Source: CAZQCI01 sp964592255
GTDB taxonomy: Bacteria; UBA10199; SBBF01
Assembly: GCA_964592255.1 (NCBI GenBank)
Contig: CAZQCI010000017.1
Location: 1-31,219, forward strand
Direction of reading: 5' to 3'
Length of the DNA: 31,219 nucleotides
The translations under genes and the position numbers were made by a program. The notes beneath the pieces were generated by a model. That model searched no databases. It saw only the letters and a program-made list of their open reading frames with translations, and was not told the origin of the DNA. The stretch's first letter is position 1; each line of letters starts with the position of its first letter. Positions 7,234 to 14,625 of this stretch are shown piece after piece.

Positions 7234-7491
7234 ATGTCGCTTTTATTATTTCTGCGTAAAAACATGGGGTGCCTTTTTTTACCGGCCCCCAGCCATTGGA
7301 AGTCTGTGGATGGGCTACGTGCCCTGGCTGTTATCTGGATGATTCTGTTGCATAGCCTTTTCTTTATGGCGGAATTTATTCCTCAGGCTCGGCTTGAAAC
7401 TTTTTTGGGATGGTGTTTGGTATCACTCCTGTACGCCGGAAGTGTTGGAACGCATTATTCAGGAGCATTTAATTGGTGGAAAACCGGTTGA
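7234..7491 (+). pseudogene. Chimeric remnant: acyltransferase 5' end fused to ferredoxin 3' end
   Basis: The first 58 codons are the N-terminus of an acyltransferase-3 protein paralogous to the gene at 8459. Thirty-one residues from VDGLRALAV to QARLE are identical to it. At 7408 the sequence switches without spacer into the exact copy of the ferredoxin 3' end, read in the +1 frame. The open frame therefore continues for 28 meaningless codons (from GWCLVSLL) to a stop. Six of ten or more membrane helices are certainly lost, along with the FFVISGFLI and SLAVEWQFY motifs, so no enzyme can be made. The six differences inside the identical protein stretch are all synonymous, so this copy was functional until recently. 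An assembly misjoin at 7408 is the main alternative. Confidence 0.85.
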
Positions 7492-7517
7492 GGACTATGT
7501 GCTGTACCAAAAATAAT
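7408..7517 (+). repeat. 110-bp direct repeat, copy B (displaced ferredoxin 3' end)
   Basis: This is identical to 5940-6049. Its ferredoxin codons run from DGVWYHS to the stop, but without a start or the cluster-binding Cys residues. It ends 16 bp before the stop codon of the convergent membrane-protein gene. Confidence 0.95.
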
Positions 7518-7533
7518 GCGGCTCTTTTTTACC

Positions 7534-8268
7534 TTACACGTACAATTTAATAAAAATAAACAAAGCCAGGTTGACTAGAAAGCATGACGAAATCAAAAGA
7601 GGTGATGGTTTGCGAAATCGTTTGGTAAGATAAGTGGCTATTTCGGTTTTAATTTTTTCATGGCGTGTTTCTTCGTTTAAGTCGGCTAGTAAAGAGTCGT
7701 TAAATTTTTTAGTTATTTCATCTATCTTGGTTTTTTTAAAAATAAATAAAACTAAAAAACGAATAGGTTTAGGTAGGTCATCTTTATTTTTGATAAGAGA
7801 TTTAACTGTTTTTAAAGGGTGCTTGTGGCGCTCCCAAGATTTTTTGATCCCTTCTGCATTGCTGATTTTTTGAAAAGCTTCTTTCCCTATGTCAAAAATT
7901 AGTGTGGAAATTATCTCTTTATTTTTGAGCATCGAGGCATGAAGTTCTTTGGAAAAAATATATGCCTTTGTAATGAAAAAGTAACCTACCGGAAAAACTA
8001 TAAGAAACAAAACAAACATAACCGTTACAGGCCATGCTCGAATCATGATGATGAACAAGATAATAATGATGGCAATGCCTCCTGCATTTGCTCCAGGCAT
8101 TGCTGCTAGAGTTTGGCGTAATATAGTTTTAATTTCTGGAGCAAGAAAAATAAGAAGACAAACATTAAGTATAAATCCTACAAGGCCGCTTAAGAACGCT
8201 AAAAAGAAGGTTTTGGCCAATACTTTTGCAATGCTTTTAGTTTGTGCTGAGATTGTTTCAAGGGGCAT
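7534..8268 (-). CDS. Multi-pass membrane protein, function unknown
   Basis: This is a protein of 244 residues that I do not recognise. Hydrophobic segments lie near residues 20-43 (FFLAFLSGLVGFILNVCLLIF), 64-78 (GIAIIIILFIIMI) and 80-100 (VTVMFVLFLIVFPVGYFFI), with one at the C-terminus (LLISSCFLVNLALFIFIKL). Between the third and fourth helices is a soluble stretch of about 120 residues, rich in Lys/Glu and probably helical (KEAFQKISNAEGIKKSWERHKH). It sits alone on the minus strand between the acyltransferase fragment and the intact acyltransferase. No clear Shine-Dalgarno precedes the ATG at 8268. Confidence 0.7.
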   Translation of the reverse strand: MPLETISAQTKSIAKVLAKTFFLAFLSGLVGFILNVCLLIFLAPEIKTILRQTLAAMPGANAGGIAIIIILFIIMIRAWPVTVMFVLFLIVFPVGYFFITKAYIFSKELHASMLKNKEIISTLIFDIGKEAFQKISNAEGIKKSWERHKHPLKTVKSLIKNKDDLPKPIRFLVLFIFKKTKIDEITKKFNDSLLADLNEETRHEKIKTEIATYLTKRFRKPSPLLISSCFLVNLALFIFIKLYV

Positions 8269-8458
8269 GGCGTTAAAAAAATAAAACTAAAATATTTAAG
8301 ATGAAGTTACTTATAGCAAATTTCAAGATGGTCCACTACCAAATAATCATATGTATTTGCATCAGTTTTACTAGGAGGGTGTCTGTGCAATGTTACAAAG
8401 TACACTTAAACTAAAACAAGTTGTTTGCATCGTTATTCTAATCGGTTAGTGCATCTTT

Positions 8459-9685
8459 ATGGTAAGACATGACGGTCCTTTCTCTTTCAGAAAAAACCTC
8501 AATCACCTTTTTGTACCCATCTCTCATCACTGGCGAGCTGTGGATGGGCTACGTGCCTTGGCTGTGATCTGGATGATTTTATTGCATAGCCTTTTTTTTA
8601 TGGCGGAATTTATTCCTCAGGCTCGGCTTGAGCCGTTTTTGGAAAAAATATGGGTGATCCCAATGGCCAAAGGGCATTTTGGGGTGGATGTTTTTTTTGT
8701 GATCAGCGGTTTTTTGATTAGTTCTCTTCTTTTTCGGGAACATCAATTGAAGGGTCAGATTTTTATACTGCGTTTTTATCAACGCCGTTTTTTAAGGCTT
8801 TTTCCCGCCTATGCAGTTTGTTTGCTTCTGTGTGCTATGACTATTAAGGTCAACGCGGCACAAGGGTGGGCCAATCTTTTTTACATCAATAATTTTATCC
8901 CTTTTGAAAAACAATTTATGGCTTGGACTTGGTCACTGGCTGTGGAGTGGCAATTTTATATTTTGTTTCCATTGTTTTTAGTTTGCTTCTATCGTTTCAA
9001 AAAACACCGCTTGATGCTTTTATGCGTGATGCTGGGTTTGGCTTTTGTGACTCAAGGAGTGCTTGTTTATTTTTCAGGGGTTCAGCTCCCTATACCTTTT
9101 CACCCTCGTTTTGGAAGTAGCCCTCAATTTTTCAATCATTTTTTTGATGTCGTGTATGACAAACCCTATAATCGTTTTGGGTCTTTAATGTGTGGTGTCA
9201 TTGTGGCGTATCTTTTTCACTATCAAAAAATAAAAGTGGAAATATTCTCAAAATCTTATTTACGCCTGGTGGGGCTTTCCATTTCTTGGATGATGCTCAT
9301 CATCATTTTCATGATTCAAGAAACGTCTCTTTCCAACGGGCCATGGTCTTTTGAGGCCAGTTGGTTTTATCTCACCACACACCGTTATTTGTTTTCCATG
9401 GCAGTTTCTTTTATTCTTTTCTGTATTCTCTCTGGCCCCTCTCATGGAGTGATAAACCGATTTTTGTCATCGCGTTTTTGGTATCCTATAGCCCAAACTT
9501 CTTATTCCGCTTATTTGCTGCATCCCATCGTCATTTTAGCGTTGTATTTCTTTTTTCTGAACCCTCTTAAAAACATAACAGCTTCTTTTTTATTTCTTCT
9601 TCCATTTGTTTTTTTGGTGACGTTTTTTTTATCGGTACTTCTCTACCTATTGGTTGAAAGACCTGGTATGAATTTTCGAAAATAA
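8459..9685 (+). CDS. Acyltransferase 3 family membrane O-acyltransferase
   Basis: This is an integral inner-membrane O-acyltransferase of the OafA/YrhL (Acyl_transf_3) family, 408 residues with about ten helices. Family hallmarks are in order. They are VDGLRALAVIWMILLH near residue 30 (with the conserved His), FGVDVFFVISGFLI near 75, FYQRRFLRLFPAY near 105 and WSLAVEWQFYILFP near 155. Such enzymes move acetyl or other acyl groups onto surface sugars such as O-antigen or exopolysaccharide; the substrate here cannot be read. A surface-polysaccharide role would fit the Wza-like gene at 14626. The start lacks an obvious Shine-Dalgarno. A truncated paralogue of its 5' end lies at 7234. Its 3' tail (9671-9715) has a degenerate copy at 11361. 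Confidence 0.9.
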   Translation: MVRHDGPFSFRKNLNHLFVPISHHWRAVDGLRALAVIWMILLHSLFFMAEFIPQARLEPFLEKIWVIPMAKGHFGVDVFFVISGFLISSLLFREHQLKGQIFILRFYQRRFLRLFPAYAVCLLLCAMTIKVNAAQGWANLFYINNFIPFEKQFMAWTWSLAVEWQFYILFPLFLVCFYRFKKHRLMLLCVMLGLAFVTQGVLVYFSGVQLPIPFHPRFGSSPQFFNHFFDVVYDKPYNRFGSLMCGVIVAYLFHYQKIKVEIFSKSYLRLVGLSISWMMLIIIFMIQETSLSNGPWSFEASWFYLTTHRYLFSMAVSFILFCILSGPSHGVINRFLSSRFWYPIAQTSYSAYLLHPIVILALYFFFLNPLKNITASFLFLLPFVFLVTFFLSVLLYLLVERPGMNFRK

Positions 9686-9715
9686 ACTCATCAAGTAAAA
9701 CTAATCTGTTTTTTT
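9671..9715 (+). repeat. Imperfect direct repeat, copy A (acyltransferase 3' tail)
   Basis: The last codons of the acyltransferase and the following 30 bp, ending in seven Ts, match 11361-11405 at about 36 of 45 positions. Shared blocks include AATTTTCG, AAGTAAAA and CTGTTTTTTT. Confidence 0.6.
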
Positions 9716-10025
9716 AAGATGATATCCAAACACGCCCCGTGTGAAGTTTTTTTCGGGTACATCCAACTCTTTGTTCGACAAAATTTAATCTTAAAATTTT
9801 TTAATTGAATCATTATTGACAGTCTTCTCATGTTTGTAGCAGATGATCCCCGTAACTTATCTTCGTTTTGAAGATTTCGTGGCACTGAGCTGTTTTTTTT
9901 AGAACTTTTTTATCCGAGCCACGATTAAGTGAGACACAAACAGTAAACTAATTCTTTGTCTTACCATGACTGTGCGGTTTGCAATAAAGGGTGTCACCGT
10001 ATAGTTATATTGAGAGACTATTAAT
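9686..10025. other. Intergenic region with displaced gene fragment
   Basis: There is no gene in this 340-bp stretch. It begins with the tail of the 9671 repeat and the 52-bp copy of the 3' end of the 11497 gene (9710-9761). The rest is A+T-rich and carries the leader of the FG-GAP gene; GAGAG at 10012-10016 is its only weak Shine-Dalgarno. TGAGACAC at 9930-9937 matches part of the MITE terminal repeat but lacks the rest. Confidence 0.5.
9710..9761 (-). repeat. 52-bp direct repeat, copy A (displaced 3' end of the 11497 gene)
   Basis: This is identical to 11506-11557, same orientation. It holds the last 17 or so codons of the unknown gene at 11497, minus its final few bases and stop. It is joined to the acyltransferase tail within a T-tract. 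Confidence 0.92.
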
Positions 10026-11312
10026 ATGATTCCTATTTTAAGCGTTGCTTTTATAGCCTGTAGTGATCCTGAAAATGTATCGTCACCAGTGGACATAAAT
10101 GATGAAGCTGATGTATCACTCGCCATGAATTTTGGGTCTAATACTAGTGTGGCTGATTTTAATGGGGTGACCACAGCGGCTGCCTCTGATAGTTCTGTTT
10201 TTGTTACTCACACACAAGAAAATCTTTATGGTGGGGATACTTCCTTTTTTACAGTTTCTGCTTACGATGACTCTACTCAGACTGCTTCTAATACTGCCTC
10301 GACTTCTTCCTCACTTCCTCCGAGTGTCATGGGAGACAGTATAGCCGCGACTTCTAATAGAAGTACAATCGATCCTGGTACGGGTGTTTTAGTTGATGAA
10401 TATCGGGAGGTTAGTCAGTATCAGGACCTTTATCGTGGTAATACGATTACCACTACTGACGATGGCTCGTGGGCAGCTAGCACTGTTTTTTTAGATGAAG
10501 ATACTATTGCGACCTATGTCAGTACCACTACAAATAATGGTGCGAGTGGAATTTTTGTGTGTGATACGAATGATGCCAGCTCTGCTTATACAGGCCCTAC
10601 TGCTCTTCAAGATTGTGTTCATCTGAATGTTTCTAATGGAGATACCAGGATGGTTCTTTCCAATTTAGGTGATATTGACGGTGATGGGCAAGCCGAATTA
10701 GGTGTCGTGGATGATAATGAAGAAGCTACCAATCATGGTAACGGTGATGTTTATTTGATTAATGGGGATGATCTTAAAGAAGATGCTGATTTTAGCGACG
10801 TAGCTCAGTTGGTCTATGAAGGAACAAGGCCGAATTGGGTGCCTGTGGGTGATTTAGACGGGGATGGTAATTCCGATTTAGTTATCCAAGAAAATTTTGA
10901 AGGTACGTTATTGATGGTGTCTTCATCAGATTATTCTGAATATCCTTTTACTGTTTCTGGTGTTAAACAAGGCGGTAAAAGTGTTGCTAGTTGTGATTGG
11001 AATGATGATGGCGTAGGGGATCTTGCCTTTGTATCTAATAATGGCGCTGCTTATTTGATCGAAGGTCCTATGTCAGGTGCGGTTAAGTTGGGTGCGTACA
11101 ATGATGAATTGAAAACCTCCTCCGCGAACGTCGCAAGTGTTGTCCATATGATTGATTCCAATCCAGACCATGAGATTTTTGGTGTGGCGTGTTCTCCTTT
11201 CCCATCAGCAAGTGATTTGTCGATGATTATAGTTAGTCAAGAGACTCAATCGGATGCTGAAGATTATCAGTACGCTATTTTGTCTCAAGGATTTGAAAAC
11301 TATTATTTTTAA
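10026..11312 (+). CDS. FG-GAP/VCBS repeat lipoprotein
   Basis: This is a predicted surface lipoprotein of 428 residues. The N-terminus (MIPILSVAFIAC) is a short hydrophobic run ending at Cys12. It has no basic n-region and Phe rather than Leu at -3 would be replaced by FIAC, so the signal is weak. An in-frame stop at 10011 rules out a longer start. Residues about 211-346 hold three FG-GAP-type repeats with calcium-binding Asp loops: DIDGDGQAE (216-224), DLDGDGNSD (276-284) and DWNDDGVGD (324-332). These are typical of integrin-like beta-propellers used in adhesion or ligand binding. Residues 40-150 are Ser/Thr/Asp-rich and unrecognised. The gene lies between 52-bp direct repeats and may be cassette cargo. 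Confidence 0.82.
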   Translation: MIPILSVAFIACSDPENVSSPVDINDEADVSLAMNFGSNTSVADFNGVTTAAASDSSVFVTHTQENLYGGDTSFFTVSAYDDSTQTASNTASTSSSLPPSVMGDSIAATSNRSTIDPGTGVLVDEYREVSQYQDLYRGNTITTTDDGSWAASTVFLDEDTIATYVSTTTNNGASGIFVCDTNDASSAYTGPTALQDCVHLNVSNGDTRMVLSNLGDIDGDGQAELGVVDDNEEATNHGNGDVYLINGDDLKEDADFSDVAQLVYEGTRPNWVPVGDLDGDGNSDLVIQENFEGTLLMVSSSDYSEYPFTVSGVKQGGKSVASCDWNDDGVGDLAFVSNNGAAYLIEGPMSGAVKLGAYNDELKTSSANVASVVHMIDSNPDHEIFGVACSPFPSASDLSMIIVSQETQSDAEDYQYAILSQGFENYYF

Positions 11313-11360
11313 TATAAAAAAATCCGTTTGCTGAAATTATTAACCAGATTTCGAAATATC

Positions 11361-11405
11361 AATTTTCGGAAATGAAATAATTAAGTAAAATTAGCCTGTT
11401 TTTTT
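11361..11405 (+). repeat. Imperfect direct repeat, copy B of the acyltransferase 3' tail
   Basis: This matches 9671-9715 at about 80% although no acyltransferase gene lies here. In this copy the T-tract is followed by about 100 bp (including a CCCGAC-TTTC-GTCGGG hairpin at 11440-11455) before the 52-bp repeat. In copy A the two repeats touch. Confidence 0.55.
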
Positions 11406-11496
11406 TGAGTTGGAGGGCCCATTTTTGTATAATTTGGATCCCGACTTTCGTCGGGCTGACTTTACACATCTTAAAAAGATTTCAAGCTGAGTGTCA

Positions 11497-12507
11497 CTAC
11501 CGATCTTTTTTAAGATGATATCCAAACACGCCCCGTGTGAAGTTTTTTTCGGGTACACCCAGCATGATGGATGAGTAGGCGGTTAACACTTTGATGGGAT
11601 TGTCGTCATCGGCGGCTTTAATGACTGAAGCAATCATCGGATCGCAATTGTTTCCTAGGGTGAAATCATTTTTAGTTACTGTTGTTAAATGAGCGTTGGT
11701 TAAATACGCTCGTCCGATGTGGGTGCCTCTATCATCTTCTTGTGTGTTGTCCCAGTTGATGAAGGTTTGCCATTTTTTACTATTAATCATGAAATCTGGA
11801 ATGGCGTTTCCACGACTCTTAAGATTTAAGGCGAATTCAGTGGCGCCATCGGGAGATTGAAGGGAAAAAGAGGCGTCTTGTTCATTGACATTGATGCTGA
11901 CCTTTTCGTCTAAAAGGTGTTTTGTCAAATTAAGAGGGCTGTTGTTCCCGACATCTGCGCTTAAACTTGTGGTGACGCCGTAATCAAAAACCCCATAGGC
12001 TGGGCCTTTAGTTGCGTGAAGAGCTGTATCAGGGTTGTCTGTATTTTTTCTTTCAAGTTTTGTCCCTAAAAAAACCGCTTGGTATCGATAAGGATTACTG
12101 TCTTCATGCTTGGGTTGGTACTGTGTGTCTCCGGATAAATTGGGATGGTGATCGATCAGATTAATAGCCACTTCGACATAGTCTTTGCCGTGTTTGTGCG
12201 TTGTTTTAACGATGTAGTTTTCATCCAATGTTCCGGTGTTAATCAGTGCGTCTGCTTTTTCTTTTGGGATGGTTACAATCAACATAAATAAATCGGCCTG
12301 CGTCTCGATGGGCAGTACAACTTGAGCGGATGAACCATCTGCACGTGAGTAATCAAAGGATTCCAAGGGAATTTTATTCCGCAGTTTTTGAGAGTAATGA
12401 TCCAGTTTTTTTTGAACCCCTTTAGGCATGGTCTCTTGTGGAGTTGAAGGGGTCTCTAGTGTCGTATAAGGGGTCAAACTTCCTACGGCCTGATTGGCAG
12501 ATGTCAT
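11497..12507 (-). CDS. Unrecognised 336-residue protein downstream of the metalloprotease
   Basis: I do not recognise this family. ATG 12507 is chosen because AAGGAGA lies seven bases before it; an in-frame start at 12540 has no such site. The N-terminus (MTSANQAVGSLTPY) is polar with no signal peptide or membrane segment. The protein is mixed alpha/beta in appearance. Notable stretches are VLPIETQADLFMLIVTIPKEK, KHGKDYVEVAINLIDHHP, and a C-terminal part DFTLGNNCDPMIASVIKAAD then SIMLGVPEKNF. It follows the metalloprotease gene by 56 bp on the same strand, so the two probably share a transcript. A partner or substrate role is speculation. Its final 52 bp minus the stop are duplicated at 9710-9761. 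Confidence 0.7.
   Translation of the reverse strand: MTSANQAVGSLTPYTTLETPSTPQETMPKGVQKKLDHYSQKLRNKIPLESFDYSRADGSSAQVVLPIETQADLFMLIVTIPKEKADALINTGTLDENYIVKTTHKHGKDYVEVAINLIDHHPNLSGDTQYQPKHEDSNPYRYQAVFLGTKLERKNTDNPDTALHATKGPAYGVFDYGVTTSLSADVGNNSPLNLTKHLLDEKVSINVNEQDASFSLQSPDGATEFALNLKSRGNAIPDFMINSKKWQTFINWDNTQEDDRGTHIGRAYLTNAHLTTVTKNDFTLGNNCDPMIASVIKAADDDNPIKVLTAYSSIMLGVPEKNFTRGVFGYHLKKDR
11506..11557 (-). repeat. 52-bp direct repeat, copy B (native 3' end of the 11497 gene)
   Basis: This is identical to 9710-9761. Here the sequence is in its coding context (codons for VPEKNF...YHLKK). Confidence 0.92.
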
Positions 12508-12563
12508 GAAATATCTCCTTTCAGCCTCTATCGGCAGCACGTTATTGAAGTTGCTAAGTTTTT

Positions 12564-14507
12564 TTAATTTTTTTGATTCAGTCCTTGTTGCAGGGCTTTA
12601 AGGAAATTTTGGGAATATTTTTTTGGTTTGATGTGAGCAAGCGCTGTTGTTAGTTTTTCTTTTTCATCCGGTTTAAAATAAAACTGGGCCTTTCTGCTGA
12701 ACAGGTTGATGAAAGAGTCTTGGTCAATAAGAAGCGTGTCTTGTACACGATCATAACTTTGGTACAAACGATCAAAAATAGCATTGATTTTTTTGGGATA
12801 CCCTTGAAGGACTGCATGAAAAAACAGTTCTGTAATCACTGTTAGATTGAGGGGGTCATAGGGCAAATATTTTTCGTAATACGTTGCCTTAAAATTTCGG
12901 TCATTTATATTTTTAAAGGAATCTAAATAGTTTGCTCTATCCTCGGGATTATTTAAATTTAACAAAGGAAAATAATCTTGAACTAAGATATTTTCTAATG
13001 GCTTATCGTAGTTGTGATTGTTGGTGAGGATAATGGCTTTGATCACCTGATGACACCGTTCTTTTTTAGAAATGCTGTCATCAGGAGTGTGAATATACTT
13101 TTCAGCCTCTTCCAAACTTCCGCCTATAATCTGTGTTCTTATTTTTGAAAAAGTTTTTGCTTTTCCAGAATAGACTTCCTCAGTAATTTCTGCCTGGTCT
13201 TTATTTTCTTGAACTTGGTGATGGAGAATTTGAGTGAGTAATTCTTCTATACTTAAACGGGCTCCTGGTTTGTTATGGTCAGCCATCAAGCTGTTTTGTG
13301 AGAGTAAAGTGAGACCTGGTGCTAAGGTATGATCTCTGTGGCCTGCGGCAATGAGAGGTTCGTCGTAATAGTCGTCAAAACCCAAAAGGTGAGCCACTTC
13401 ATGGGCCATACCGCTAGGCTTGTTTAAAAGATCAAGTGTCCAAGCCTTACTAATTGATCGTTGGGTTTGGTTGGTGATATAGATATCAGGAAGGGTGGAA
13501 GTGTGTAATCCTGATATTACGCTGTCCAAACCTCTAGGAGTAGCCTGTTGTTGATTGACTAAATGCACTTTAAAGCTGATGTCTTTTCTATTTTGTAGTA
13601 AATCATTGAAGTAGGCATTAATTTTTTCGCTTAATTCATTAAGTTTTTCTTCTGTTAAGTAACTGGTCAAATTTTGATCCTCTTTTGTTACTCCTACAAT
13701 AATTTCTAAATTTAATTCGTAATGATCACCATCTCGAGTGATGGTTAAAGGTAATTCCATAGAACCGTGAGGGCCCATGTAAATAGTCGCTTTTCCGGAC
13801 GTGGCCATTTGTATTCTTAGCTCCGCCCATGGGGAGTATTGTGATTGGTAGCCTTGAATATCCGGCCAGCCGTCATGATTGGCATCTTCTCGGGACACAG
13901 GGTCCATGGGTGCAATATCCTGGTCGTCAAAAGCGGATTCGGAATTAATTACATCGGGATCAAAATCACCATCGGAATCAAACCAAGTATTTGCTTGTGC
14001 TTGGTGGCCGTTTTCTGTCCATTGTGGGTCATAGATCTCCAACATCTTGTACTTAACGTACGCTTTGATATCGTATAGCTCTTTAAAACCAGTGAAGAAA
14101 AAGTTTGATTGCGTGAAAAGAGGAAGGGAGGCCTGATACGCATAGAAAAGCTCACTTAAATTGAAAGTGGTTTCGGCAATATAGAGCCGAGCATCCCAAA
14201 CATCCGGATTTTTGCTTAATTGTATTTTTAATCGGGTTAATTCATTTGTAAAAGGAGACCAATTGTTGGATGAAAAAATGGATCGCGGATGAAAGTGTGT
14301 GATTTGTTTCAAAACTTCCCGATCCCCGCTTTTTTGCAGTTTAATGAATACACGGTACTTCTCTTGCGCGGAATCGAGGGCTTTAAAATCATGAACAATG
14401 TCTCTCATTGTCCAAGATGATTGTAGTCCATCTTGCATGAGATTTTGATCCAAGTGATTATCCGCTTGATCGAGGTGATATTTTTTAAAAAAATCAACAG
14501 CCTTCAT
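12564..14507 (-). CDS. Leaderless metzincin-like zinc metalloprotease
   Basis: This is a 647-residue protein with a zinc-protease centre, HEVAHLLGFDD at residues 369-379. It fits HExxHxxGxxD, in which three zinc ligands and the catalytic Glu are present. A possible Met-turn, NSLMADH (Met408), lies 30 residues on, as expected for metzincins. Two Asp-rich calcium-type loops precede it: DSDGDFDPD at 177-185 and DANHDGWPD at 208-216. The first 150 residues and the C-terminal 200 are helical and unassigned. There is no signal peptide or membrane segment at the N-terminus (MKAVDFFKKYHLDQ). It is therefore intracellular or exported by a route not visible here. No clear Shine-Dalgarno precedes ATG 14507. 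It probably shares a transcript with the 11497 gene. Substrate unknown. Confidence 0.8.
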   Translation of the reverse strand: MKAVDFFKKYHLDQADNHLDQNLMQDGLQSSWTMRDIVHDFKALDSAQEKYRVFIKLQKSGDREVLKQITHFHPRSIFSSNNWSPFTNELTRLKIQLSKNPDVWDARLYIAETTFNLSELFYAYQASLPLFTQSNFFFTGFKELYDIKAYVKYKMLEIYDPQWTENGHQAQANTWFDSDGDFDPDVINSESAFDDQDIAPMDPVSREDANHDGWPDIQGYQSQYSPWAELRIQMATSGKATIYMGPHGSMELPLTITRDGDHYELNLEIIVGVTKEDQNLTSYLTEEKLNELSEKINAYFNDLLQNRKDISFKVHLVNQQQATPRGLDSVISGLHTSTLPDIYITNQTQRSISKAWTLDLLNKPSGMAHEVAHLLGFDDYYDEPLIAAGHRDHTLAPGLTLLSQNSLMADHNKPGARLSIEELLTQILHHQVQENKDQAEITEEVYSGKAKTFSKIRTQIIGGSLEEAEKYIHTPDDSISKKERCHQVIKAIILTNNHNYDKPLENILVQDYFPLLNLNNPEDRANYLDSFKNINDRNFKATYYEKYLPYDPLNLTVITELFFHAVLQGYPKKINAIFDRLYQSYDRVQDTLLIDQDSFINLFSRKAQFYFKPDEKEKLTTALAHIKPKKYSQNFLKALQQGLNQKN

Positions 14508-14625
14508 ATTTTACATGTATCGGTCTTTTTTAAAAAAAGTTGTGTAAAATCAAAGTTTTTTTAGTCCTGTTTATGCAGTTGTTTTACGATGTTTTTGTTA
14601 AGAGTAAAGATGGTTAACCAATACC

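Noticed and set aside
8390..8449. A 19-codon leader peptide before the acyltransferase
   Set aside because: An AGGAGG precedes it, but the 11-base spacing is long, the peptide has no regulatory codon pattern, and the matching position before the 7234 fragment has no equivalent.
9930..9937. TGAGACAC as another MITE end
   Set aside because: Only eight bases match the terminal repeat and no partner end is found; consistent with chance.
11440..11455. CCCGAC-TTTC-GTCGGG hairpin as a terminator
   Set aside because: No T-tract on either strand follows the stem.
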